A DNA stretch of 64,000 bases from Flavobacterium piscisymbiosum (GTDB lineage: Bacteria; Bacteroidota; Bacteroidia; Flavobacteriales; Flavobacteriaceae). The translations under genes were made by a program, and so were the position numbers. Shown here one piece after another: positions 43,068 through 51,521 of the stretch (the stretch's first letter is position 1; every line of letters begins with the position of its first letter). The stretch lies in NCBI RefSeq assembly GCF_020905295.1, contig NZ_JAJJMM010000001.1, positions 4,278,001 to 4,342,000 on the forward strand, in the 5' to 3' direction. The notes under the pieces are model-generated. The model made no database searches, was not told where the DNA came from, and saw only the letters and a list, made by a program, of their open reading frames with translations.

Positions 43068-43406
43068 TTGAACTAACGGAACACCTGCAGATTACAAAAG
43101 CATAAAATAGACGCAAATTTTGCTTATCAAAGTTTTTAGTTGAAAAAAGCCCGGGGAGTGCTGTCTAAAGACAGTGAAAGCTAAAGAATACTATCAAAAT
43201 AGTAGATCAACAGTTAATTGACACAAGCAGTAACGAATTATTTACACAGCTATAATTTTACAATAGGTGTACTGATAATTAGTATTTTCAAAGTTAACCA
43301 TATAAAAAACCGATTCCAAGAAAAATAACCAATAGTTCTATTTTTTCTTTTTTATAAGATGACAGACTATCTGGATAATTGCCCTGTTGGACTTTTAGCA
43401 CTTTTG

Positions 43407-43438
43407 TTGGGTAAAGTATTAATTTAGACTTAACTTTG
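43407..43438 (+). promoter_or_regulatory. Promoter of the APC permease gene
   Basis: TTG (43407-43409), 21 bp, TAACTTTG (43431-43438), 67 bp upstream of the start codon. It matches the consensus well. Confidence 0.6.
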
Positions 43439-43505
43439 TTTATAGGGGAATACGCTTTATAAAAAAACCTCGGGTTATTTCCTCTTTATAATTACCATTA
43501 TTTCT

Positions 43506-45248
43506 ATGAAAAAGAACATTACGCACAAACTAAATGAACTTCAGGCAACTGCTATCTGCGGTAACGATATTACTTCTTCCTGCCTTTATGTTTCTGCTCT
43601 TACCATTGGATATGCCGGGCAGTATGCCTGGATCTCACTTTTGATAGTGGCATTTGTGCTGCTGCTTTTTCGCAAAATTTATGGTGAAGTTGTCGGGGCG
43701 CTGCCTCTTAATGGAGGAGCATATAATGTGCTGCTCAATACATCAACAAAAAGGATAGCTTCATTTGCAGCGATTCTTACCGTACTGTCCTATATGACCA
43801 CGGCAGTAATATCAGCCACTGAGGCTATGCATTATCTGCATACTATATTTGAGGGAATCAATATCCTTATGGCAGCGGCAGTAGTTTTGGTTTTATTTAC
43901 CTTACTGGCAATTATTGGAATAGGGGAGTCGGCCATTGTCGCTGTCTGTATCTTTATAATTCATCTGGTTACCCTGGTGCTTCTGGTAGTATTTTCAGGT
44001 TTTTTTATATTTTCAAATGGATTGGAAACCTTTCACCTTAACTGGGAACTGCCTATGAATTCCAATGGGATAATATATACGCTGTTTCTGGGTTTCTCTG
44101 CAGCAATGCTGGGTATTTCCGGCTTTGAAAGTTCTGCTAACTTTGTAGAAGAACAAAAGGCAGGGGTTTTTCCAAAGACCCTTCGCAATATGTGGGCTAT
44201 TGTAAGCTTTTTTAATCCAGTAATCGCCCTGCTGTTAATTGCCATAATACCCATTGCCCAGCTTGGAGAGCACAAAGAATCGCTTTTATCTTATCTGGGG
44301 CATACCACTGGAGGGGACTGGCTGGCATGGATGATCTCCATAGATGCCGTTCTTGTTTTGTGCGGTGCAGTGCTTACTTCTTTTGTCGGTGTCTCAGGAC
44401 TTCTCAAAAGAATGACCCTGGACAGGATACTGCCCAATTATTTTCTTAAAGAAAACAAAAGAGGCTCCAATTACAGGATCATTGTTACCTTTCTGATACT
44501 ATGCGTATCGGTTATGCTCGTTACAAAAGGAAGACTGGAAGCATTAGCCGGTGTTTATACTTTTTCTTTTCTGGCCGTTATGGCGCTTTTTGGTATTGGA
44601 AATCTGCTGCTGAAAATAAAACGCAGAAAACTTCCCAGACCTGAAAAGGCAAGGGGAATAGCAGTAGTGGTGGCAATAGCATTTATACTAATTGGATTTG
44701 CAGGTAATATTATTCTAAATAAGGAGGCTTTTCAAACCTTTATAAATTATCTTATACCCGCGGTTTTGTTTGTACTCATTATGCTCAACAGATCGCTTTT
44801 GATACAGACTATGGTGGATATTCTGGAATATTTCTATAAGCCTGTCCGCAAATTTGCCATTATAAGCAATCGCTATTTGAGAAAAGTACAGAATAAAATT
44901 CATTCCCAGGAGTTTGTCTTTTTTACAAAAAGTGACGATGTGGCGATACTTAACAAAGTAATGCAGTATGTACAGAACAACGAGACCACCAGAAAGCTGA
45001 AAATTGTCAATGTCAGGCTATTGGGGGAATGCAACAATGCCCTCAAGAAAGATCTTGAAGTGCTTGACAGGGCTTACCCTGAAATCCATATTGAGTTTGT
45101 AGAGATTGATGGCGTATTCGGGCCTGATCTTATAGATGAATTATCAGAGCAGTGGAAGATTCCCAAAAATTTCATGTTCATTGCCTCGCCGGGAGATAAA
45201 TTTTCGTATCGTGTTTCTGAATTGGGAGGGGTTAGGCTGATTATGTAA
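43506..45248 (+). CDS. APC-superfamily amino acid permease
   Basis: This 580-residue protein has about 12 membrane helices. The first helix has ATAICGNDITSSCLYVSALT, an APC-type unwound substrate motif (G-N-D-I in place of G-x-G), and IYGEVVGALPLNGGAYNVLL follows. A C-terminal cytoplasmic domain of about 130 residues (VQNKIHSQEFVFFTKSDDVA onward) resembles the universal-stress-like tail of some APC transporters. It probably transports amino acids or polyamines; substrate unknown. It is convergent with PBP2, with 23 bp between stops. Confidence 0.9.
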   Translation: MKKNITHKLNELQATAICGNDITSSCLYVSALTIGYAGQYAWISLLIVAFVLLLFRKIYGEVVGALPLNGGAYNVLLNTSTKRIASFAAILTVLSYMTTAVISATEAMHYLHTIFEGINILMAAAVVLVLFTLLAIIGIGESAIVAVCIFIIHLVTLVLLVVFSGFFIFSNGLETFHLNWELPMNSNGIIYTLFLGFSAAMLGISGFESSANFVEEQKAGVFPKTLRNMWAIVSFFNPVIALLLIAIIPIAQLGEHKESLLSYLGHTTGGDWLAWMISIDAVLVLCGAVLTSFVGVSGLLKRMTLDRILPNYFLKENKRGSNYRIIVTFLILCVSVMLVTKGRLEALAGVYTFSFLAVMALFGIGNLLLKIKRRKLPRPEKARGIAVVVAIAFILIGFAGNIILNKEAFQTFINYLIPAVLFVLIMLNRSLLIQTMVDILEYFYKPVRKFAIISNRYLRKVQNKIHSQEFVFFTKSDDVAILNKVMQYVQNNETTRKLKIVNVRLLGECNNALKKDLEVLDRAYPEIHIEFVEIDGVFGPDLIDELSEQWKIPKNFMFIASPGDKFSYRVSELGGVRLIM

Positions 45249-45271
45249 TACTATTATATTATACAGTATGA

Positions 45272-47143
45272 TTATAAGGATACTTTATTTTTTGGGTGAA
45301 TTTTATTTTTTAACTCCAGTGAAGGATTGTATTGACTCTCTAAGCTGGTATTGAGAACTTTAATCTCCAAATCAGTAAGGCTTATTTTTCTTTTAAGATA
45401 TTTTTCGATCATAAGGCTGGCTATCGGACCTGCAATGGTTCTGCCGGCACCGCCGTTTTCAATTAATACTGCAATGGCAATTTTGGGATTATTCTTTGGG
45501 GCAAATGCAGCAAATATGGAATGGTCGGTCAATTGAACCCGTTTTCCATTTACTCTGGCAAAATTTTCTGCCGTGCCTGTTTTTCCGCAAATCTCTATTC
45601 CCGGAACATTCAAACCGCGTGCTGTCCCAAAATTGTATACATCAGATAATCCATCAATAACTGCATTGAAATACTTTTTCTCTATAGCCGTTATATGCTT
45701 TGTGGTAAACCTTGAAGGAATCTTTTGTCCGGCAATTTTCCTTACGATATGAGGTGTATAATAATAGCCACGGTTCGCTACTGCCGCCATCATGCTTGTG
45801 AGCTGGATAGGAGTCATTAAAACCTCTCCCTGTCCAATAGAATTGGAAATGATAGTGGTGCTCTTCCATTTCCTGTTTGGATAAATTTTGTTATAAGTCT
45901 GTGATGTTGGAATTTTGCCTTTTCTTCCTGTTGGCAGGTCATAGCCCATATAGTTGCCCAGACCAAAACTTTTCAGGTAATTAGCCCAGGAGTCAACACC
46001 CTTAGACGGCGTTGAATATCTGTTGATACTCAGCATATAAGTATTTCCAAAGTAGGTATTGCAGGAATTGTAAATCCCATTACGTAATTGATGGGGTCCC
46101 TCCCCGTGGCATTTCATAAAACTACCGCGGCCATAACTAAATCCATGACGGCATATAAAAGATGTGTTTTCATTTATAACACCTTCCTGCAGGCCAATTA
46201 AACCCGTTAGTATCTTAAAGGGCGAGCCGGGCGGGTACTCTGCCAGGAGCGCCCGGTTATACAGTGGTTTTGAGATCGAATCATAGTACAATTTCGTGTA
46301 GTTTTTTGACCGCGAGCTCCCTGTTAATAAACCCGGATCGTACGAGGGAGCAGTTATTAAAGCCAGTATCTCGCCGGTCTGTGGTTCAATAGCTACAATT
46401 GCGCCTCTTTTATGTACCATGAGCTGCTCTCCGTAGGATTGCAGTTCCGCGTCAATTGACAGGTTCATATCAGTACCCTTAACGGCCAGCGTATCATAAT
46501 TGCCATTTTGATAAGATCCAATCTTCCTGTTGAATTTGTCTTTTTGAAAATATTTTATTCCTTTTATACCCCGGAGAAGATCCTCATAACTTTCTTCAAC
46601 GCCTTGTTTCCCGATTAAGTCACCACTTTTATAATATGAATTTTCTTTTAGCAATTCTTGGTTTACCTGCGTGGTATAGCCAAATATATTTGCCCCATAA
46701 TTTACTGTGTACTTCCTGAGCATTCTTTTTTGAAAATAAAATCCGGGAAAATTTCTTATTTTTTCCTGAAATGCTGAAAATTTACTGCGATCCAATTGGG
46801 CTAGAAATAAAGAAGGCAGCCGGGTGCTGTATGACCTTGCTTTGGCTATTTGTTTTGAGAATTCCCCTTTATTAATTTTTAGCAATTTACAAAGCTCTAA
46901 AGTATCGATGTTTTTGATTTCCCCAGGGATGACCATAATATCATATGAAAGCTGGTTTGTTACTAATATTTTGCCATATCTGTCGAATATATTGCCTCTT
47001 TCGGGTATTACATATTGAATTTTTATGGAATTGTTTTCAGCCTTTAATTTATAGGAATGATTCAAAATTTGTAAATAAAATATTCTTATAATTAAGATAG
47101 AGGCAGATGTTATAATTATAATTGGAAATAATAATTTTCTCAA
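45272..47143 (-). CDS. mrdA: Penicillin-binding protein 2 (class B transpeptidase)
   Basis: This 623-residue protein has one N-terminal membrane anchor (LLFPIIIITSASILIIRIFYL), a dimerisation domain with RGNIFDRYGKILVTN, and the transpeptidase domain: SxxK at S307-P-F-K310, SCN in IYNSCNTYFGN, and KTG at K521 (CGKTGTAEN). PBP2 cross-links peptidoglycan in the elongasome with RodA. mrdA is normally in an mreBCD-mrdA-rodA cluster; here it stands alone, so it may be a second paralogue. The active-site motifs are intact. Confidence 0.92.
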   Translation of the reverse strand: MRKLLFPIIIITSASILIIRIFYLQILNHSYKLKAENNSIKIQYVIPERGNIFDRYGKILVTNQLSYDIMVIPGEIKNIDTLELCKLLKINKGEFSKQIAKARSYSTRLPSLFLAQLDRSKFSAFQEKIRNFPGFYFQKRMLRKYTVNYGANIFGYTTQVNQELLKENSYYKSGDLIGKQGVEESYEDLLRGIKGIKYFQKDKFNRKIGSYQNGNYDTLAVKGTDMNLSIDAELQSYGEQLMVHKRGAIVAIEPQTGEILALITAPSYDPGLLTGSSRSKNYTKLYYDSISKPLYNRALLAEYPPGSPFKILTGLIGLQEGVINENTSFICRHGFSYGRGSFMKCHGEGPHQLRNGIYNSCNTYFGNTYMLSINRYSTPSKGVDSWANYLKSFGLGNYMGYDLPTGRKGKIPTSQTYNKIYPNRKWKSTTIISNSIGQGEVLMTPIQLTSMMAAVANRGYYYTPHIVRKIAGQKIPSRFTTKHITAIEKKYFNAVIDGLSDVYNFGTARGLNVPGIEICGKTGTAENFARVNGKRVQLTDHSIFAAFAPKNNPKIAIAVLIENGGAGRTIAGPIASLMIEKYLKRKISLTDLEIKVLNTSLESQYNPSLELKNKIHPKNKVSL

Positions 47144-47529
47144 GGTGAACAGTTATGGTAAGGTTAATGTAGGTACTTAATAAGTTTTGGCAGTGTCATT
47201 TGGGAAAACAGCACGCATATTCCCTGCAGCAGTACACATAACTTGGCACCTGCATGCTGTCGAAGTGGATCAATGCCAAAAAAATGTTGCTGATAAGCAG
47301 AATAATCGAGTGGCAGATAAAAAAACAACACAACAAGATTTGAATTAATTTTAGCCTATAGAATATAAATGTTTTATTTTATATCCTACAGGCTAAAACC
47401 TCCTGTATCATTTTATTGCCATACCGCATAACCGGATTAACTTAAAGATATTTTTATTAAAATACCTCTAGTTTAAACTCCAATATTGTTGTCAATATGC
47501 GGCATGTGGATTAGATATGGCAATTGAAA
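47144..47529. other. Intergenic region between two minus-strand genes
   Basis: No gene. It contains one long hairpin (47349-47398) and AT-rich DNA; the PBP2 promoter must lie here but I see no clear -7 element. Confidence 0.45.
47349..47398. repeat. Near-perfect 50-bp hairpin
   Basis: TTTTAGCCTATAGAATATAAA pairs with the reverse complement of the right arm at 19 of 21 positions (the right arm ends GGCTAAAA). No T run follows on either strand, so it could be a terminator of the flavobacterial kind or a mobile palindrome. Confidence 0.6.
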
Positions 47530-48822
47530 TTATCTATTGCCGCTTGAGGCGGTAATTTTTCCTAATTGCAATCTGAAATCCGGTCTTTTTGGGTCAAATA
47601 TGTCAACAAATGTTTCTTTATTGTCCGTTTTGGAATAAACATTAAAAAACAAACTGTTGCCATACCAGTGTTCTAATTCTTCCTTGTTCCTGTTGCCCTC
47701 TGTGAGGATATTTGCCGTACAGAGATTAAAAAACATTTCCTCCAATTTAATCCTTTTGAGATTATCGGCATTAATGTCTGTTTTACTGTCCAGTAAAACA
47801 GCGGGATTAAATCCGGAAATTACACTGCGCTTCATTTCAAGAGTTGCATTCTCAGCAACATACAGGGCTTCTTTGACAAGACCTGACTGAATATCGGCAT
47901 TGATATTTTCACTGTCATTGAGCATTGTTATATTGGCTGCCGAAACAAAAGTCTGTTTTTTGGTAAAATCCGTTTCATTTTTATTTTCGTATGATTTTAC
48001 CTCCAGACAGCGTGAGCCGTCCCTGTTGCTTGACAGATAAGAAGATCTTACAGCCAGCGAATTATACAATCGGCATTGGACACCCTGAGTGAATTTATAG
48101 TCGTCGTTAATTGACTTATAGGATACAAATTTAGTAGCATTTACGTCACCGCCATAGAAGGCAAATGAGTTACCGCCGCAATAACTGACCATTATATTCT
48201 CCAGAATGGTCTGGCTCCCGACACCTGCGATTGTCAAACCGTTGAATGTATCGGCACCCTTAATATTTTTGCCGGCAAATTCGATTCTCACATATCTTAA
48301 AATTCCGGAATTCGATAAAGTATTATCCCCCCCATATGTTGTTAGTGCGGGATCAAGATCTAAGTTATACGAACCAATATTTCCAAATTTATTGATAGGG
48401 GCATCTCCAAGAAGTACAATCCCTCCCCAGTCTCCTGCTTTTTTCATGCTGCGGTTGGAAGTAAACACAATAGGGTCGGTTTCCAGACCGTCTGCAACAA
48501 GCTGCGCGCCTTTTGTAACAACCAGGGTTCCTTTTGTCTGGAAATCACCGATAATTAAAGTCCCGGGTTCGATTGTTAGCACCGCATTATTAGTGACATA
48601 CACGTTTCCCTGTAGCACATAAACATTCCTTTTGAGCAGTTTGGTATTGACAGAAATGTTTCCTGCCAAAATTTGGTTGGCCTCTCCGTAGTCTGCTTTA
48701 TGAGGCTTAAATTCCGACCAGTTGGAAAGCCAGTTCGAGTAGCCAATGATTCCTTTCTCCTGTTGTGCACTCATACTTGTAACTGTCAAAAGAACACAGA
48801 TGATTTGAGTAATTTTTTTCAT
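47530..48822 (-). CDS. Secreted beta-helix-like protein, unknown function
   Basis: This 430-residue protein has signal peptide ITQIICVLLTVTSMSAQ. The body has the rungs of a right-handed parallel beta-helix: VYVTNNAVLTIEPGTLIIGD, GTLVVTKGAQLVADGLETDP, SNSGILRYVRIEFAGKNI and the later YVAENATLEMKRSVISGF. No T9SS sorting domain is visible at the C-terminus (QLGKITASSGNR). Such proteins occur as surface or periplasmic partners of outer-membrane systems in Bacteroidota. It has no obvious operon partner. Confidence 0.75.
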   Translation of the reverse strand: MKKITQIICVLLTVTSMSAQQEKGIIGYSNWLSNWSEFKPHKADYGEANQILAGNISVNTKLLKRNVYVLQGNVYVTNNAVLTIEPGTLIIGDFQTKGTLVVTKGAQLVADGLETDPIVFTSNRSMKKAGDWGGIVLLGDAPINKFGNIGSYNLDLDPALTTYGGDNTLSNSGILRYVRIEFAGKNIKGADTFNGLTIAGVGSQTILENIMVSYCGGNSFAFYGGDVNATKFVSYKSINDDYKFTQGVQCRLYNSLAVRSSYLSSNRDGSRCLEVKSYENKNETDFTKKQTFVSAANITMLNDSENINADIQSGLVKEALYVAENATLEMKRSVISGFNPAVLLDSKTDINADNLKRIKLEEMFFNLCTANILTEGNRNKEELEHWYGNSLFFNVYSKTDNKETFVDIFDPKRPDFRLQLGKITASSGNR

Positions 48823-49086
48823 GATAAGGCTTGTTTTATTTGTTTTAATGCTTTGGATTTATCTTGCGTATTGTAAAAATTACAAATTTGGATATTCAGT
48901 TTTTGAAATTATTAAAAGTTATGCTGCAAGTCTTTGTAAAAAGATATTTGGCATTATTATTAATAACAGGCGGGGCAATTTGGTGCAGTTCTCTAAAATG
49001 ATTTTATAAGGTTATTTGCCTTGTCAAAATCATCAAAGAAGATAACGTTAAAAAAACTGAATTTTAAAAATAGGAAATACCAGATG

Positions 49087-49449
49087 TTAGAAAAGCTGGT
49101 AGAGATGCAGATAAGTATAGCGCTGAATTTGATAAACCGATGCAATGCCATATATCAGCCGATTTTTGAAGATCTTAAAATCAACTAATTTGATCAGGTA
49201 CGGCGTTTTAAAAGTGATGCTCTCTGAAGACGTAGCACGATTTTTTATTTTCTTTTTTATTATAAAATGAATATCCAGGTCTTTAGTATGCGCCAAAGCG
49301 GATGCTGAATTAATCTGAATTCCAGAAGTTATAAAGGTATTGAGAGATTTGAAATTTTCAAGCGCACCGTTGTGTTTGCTGCATTCTGCTCTGCTTACAA
49401 GGGAAAGCATTAGTAGAAAGATAACACTTATGAACTTAAATTGTTTCAT
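49087..49449 (-). CDS. Small secreted protein (YQLF family), copy 1
   Basis: This 120-residue protein has signal peptide FISVIFLLMLSLVSRAEC. The mature part ends DIHFIIKKKIKNRATSSESI, then TPYLIKLVDFKIFKNRLIYG and VYQIQRYTYLHLYQLF. The last 60 residues align closely with the protein at 58427. Alternating aromatic/polar residues and a terminal Phe suggest a small beta-rich or membrane-associated fold. It lies divergent from another small secreted protein, upstream of the RND efflux operon. Function unknown. Confidence 0.65.
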   Translation of the reverse strand: MKQFKFISVIFLLMLSLVSRAECSKHNGALENFKSLNTFITSGIQINSASALAHTKDLDIHFIIKKKIKNRATSSESITFKTPYLIKLVDFKIFKNRLIYGIASVYQIQRYTYLHLYQLF

Positions 49450-49859
49450 TGGGGATTATAGGCAAAAAAAATATTTTGAATTGAGGCTATATGCTGTTTT
49501 ACAAAGATAGTTATTTTGAAAAATTTATTATTCTAAAATTAAAAAAAAAATGGCAAAAAATAAATAGGCTTATAAAAAATAGCTGTTTCAATATTTTTTG
49601 AGCACTGGCAATTCACTTAAATAAACAAAAAAATGACATACTAATTAAAGCAGGCTCAACATCTTTTCTCCATTTTATTTACAACTTTCAAGTCCGATTG
49701 CAAAGATACTGAGAACGTTTTTATCAAATTTTTATTTTAAGAATCAAAAATAACGATATTTTAAAATTATGGCACTAAGGAAATGCAAAATAGCATTTCT
49801 TGGAATTTTTGAATTTTAATGATTGCTTTTATCATACTGTTTACTAAATTTGTCACGGT
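49450..49859. other. Divergent spacer between two small secreted-protein genes
   Basis: No gene. It is very AT-rich and holds the promoter of the rightward gene at 49823-49852. The T-rich tract near 49.54 kb has no evident meaning. Confidence 0.45.
49823..49852 (+). promoter_or_regulatory. Consensus promoter abutting the start codon (leaderless candidate)
   Basis: TTG (49823-49825), exactly 19 bp, TAAATTTG (49845-49852). The ATG of the next gene is at 49860, where transcription should begin. The mRNA would have almost no leader. Confidence 0.65.
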
Positions 49860-50249
49860 ATGAAAAAATGGTTTACAAAATTTTTGCTTTTATTTATCAT
49901 TCTGCTCGGCGGACAAGGTAATGTCAACGCGCAGAGCAGCCAGCTTTCTCATCATCAGCTAAATTTGATAATCCCTGTCATAAATTCAGTTCCCGGGCAC
50001 TGTTTGGACAGGGGGCGTTTTTTTGAAACATTTAAAAGAAAAGCCTGTCTTCTTGACAATGAAGAAACAGAAGAAAATTTCGCAGGCATCCAAAAACAGC
50101 TTGTAAAAAGCACTTATTTTTTAAATTTTTTAGGCAGTAATAAATTAACCGAGTATACGGTTGCCTTTACTAAAAAGGTAAATTACCGCAAAATTTTCAA
50201 TTTATTTTCCAATAAGGTATATGTCCTTTTTCAGGTTTTCAGAATTTGA
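49860..50249 (+). CDS. Small secreted protein, unknown function
   Basis: This 129-residue protein has signal peptide FTKFLLLFIILLGGQGNVNAQ and ends NLFSNKVYVLFQVFRI. Size and terminal aromatic/hydrophobic strand resemble the YQLF proteins at 49087 and 58427, but pairwise similarity is low. It precedes the RND efflux genes by about 160 bp on the same strand and could be co-regulated with them. Confidence 0.6.
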   Translation: MKKWFTKFLLLFIILLGGQGNVNAQSSQLSHHQLNLIIPVINSVPGHCLDRGRFFETFKRKACLLDNEETEENFAGIQKQLVKSTYFLNFLGSNKLTEYTVAFTKKVNYRKIFNLFSNKVYVLFQVFRI

Positions 50250-50411
50250 TTTTTAATCTGTAAGTATTCCCAATTACTTATAATATATTGTTTTTTATCC
50301 TTTGTTGCGCAGTGTTTACTGCTGTAATAAACGGGTAAGGATTTCCTTGGTCTTCCCTGAAGACTTTTTTAAAACAAAAAAAATCATTTCGGTTTAAACC
50401 TTAAAATTATT

Positions 50412-51497
50412 ATGAACAGAATCCTCATGCTTCTAAGCGTGGCGGCTATACTATTGAATACTGCCTGCAACTCTAAAAAAGAAGAAACAAAAGAAGAAAA
50501 AACCAAATTTTTGGTTACCAATCCAATAGAAAGAGATACGACCATTACCAAAGAATATGTCTCTCAGATTCATTCCATCCAGCATATTGAACTAAGGGCC
50601 CAGGAACGCGGATATTTGCAGAAGATCTATGTTGATGAAGGACAGGCGGTCAAGAAAGGACAGCTGCTTTTTAAAATTATGCCGACCCTTTACGAGGCAG
50701 AATTAAAGAAATCGAAAGCAGAAGCGAGTTTTGCGGAGATAGAATATAAAAATACCAAAAGATTAGCCGATGCAAATGTGGTTGCCCCGGGCGAGCTGGC
50801 TATGGCAAAAGCAAAATTGGAGAAAGCCAATGCCGAAATGTCCCTGAGCCAGGTCCATTTACAGTTTACTGAAATCAGGGCACCATTTGATGGTATCATC
50901 GATAAGTTTCATGTCCGCCCGGGAAGTCTGGTTGATGAAGGGGAGCTTCTAACAGAACTGGCTGACAACAGCTCCATGTGGGTGTATTACAATGTTCCGG
51001 AGTCCGAATATCTGGATTATCAGACCCAGGCAGATAAAGGAAGTCCAATGCAGGTAAACCTTTTAATGGCCAATAACCAGAGATTTCCCTACCCTGGAAA
51101 AGTGGAAACCATTGAAGCGGATTTTGACAATGAGACTGGTAATATTCCATTCAGGGCTACTTTCCCTAATCCAAAAAGATTACTCAGACATGGAGAAACC
51201 GGAAGCATTGAGATGCCGATAGCATTAAAAAACGCAATGCTTATTCCACAGAAGGCTACATTTGAGGTACTGGATAAAAAATATGTTTATGTAATTGATA
51301 AAGATAACGCTGTAAAATCAAGAGAAGTTGTTGTCATGGCCGAGATGCCTCACTTATTTGTCATAAAAGAAGGTTTGTCCCTGGATGATAAGATTCTCCT
51401 GGAAGGTCTGCGTCTTGTAAAAGAGAACGACAAAATAGACTACAAATTAGTACAGCCAGAATCCGTATTGTCTCATTTAGAGCTGTATGCGGAGTAA
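50412..51497 (+). CDS. RND efflux periplasmic adaptor (membrane fusion protein)
   Basis: This 361-residue lipoprotein (MLLSVAAILLNTAC lipobox) has a barrel-sandwich hybrid domain (ELRAQERGYLQKIYVDEGQA, VKKGQLLFKIMPTLYEAELK), an alpha-hairpin (AEIEYKNTKRLADANVVAPG, ELAMAKAKLEKANAEMS), the second lipoyl half (IRAPFDGIIDKFHVRPGSLV) and a beta-barrel. It links the inner-membrane pump to the outer-membrane factor. It is the first gene of a three-gene operon, 24 bp before the pump gene. Drug or solvent efflux is expected; the substrate is unknown. Confidence 0.93.
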   Translation: MNRILMLLSVAAILLNTACNSKKEETKEEKTKFLVTNPIERDTTITKEYVSQIHSIQHIELRAQERGYLQKIYVDEGQAVKKGQLLFKIMPTLYEAELKKSKAEASFAEIEYKNTKRLADANVVAPGELAMAKAKLEKANAEMSLSQVHLQFTEIRAPFDGIIDKFHVRPGSLVDEGELLTELADNSSMWVYYNVPESEYLDYQTQADKGSPMQVNLLMANNQRFPYPGKVETIEADFDNETGNIPFRATFPNPKRLLRHGETGSIEMPIALKNAMLIPQKATFEVLDKKYVYVIDKDNAVKSREVVVMAEMPHLFVIKEGLSLDDKILLEGLRLVKENDKIDYKLVQPESVLSHLELYAE

Positions 51498-51521
51498 TTG
51501 AATCTTTAAAAATAAAAAAAC

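Larger units (their letters stand above)
43037..43505. other. Divergent promoter region between mscS-like and permease genes
   Basis: It holds promoters for both flanking genes and a perfect CTGTCT-AA-AGACAG palindrome near 43.16 kb. No gene supported. Confidence 0.45.
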
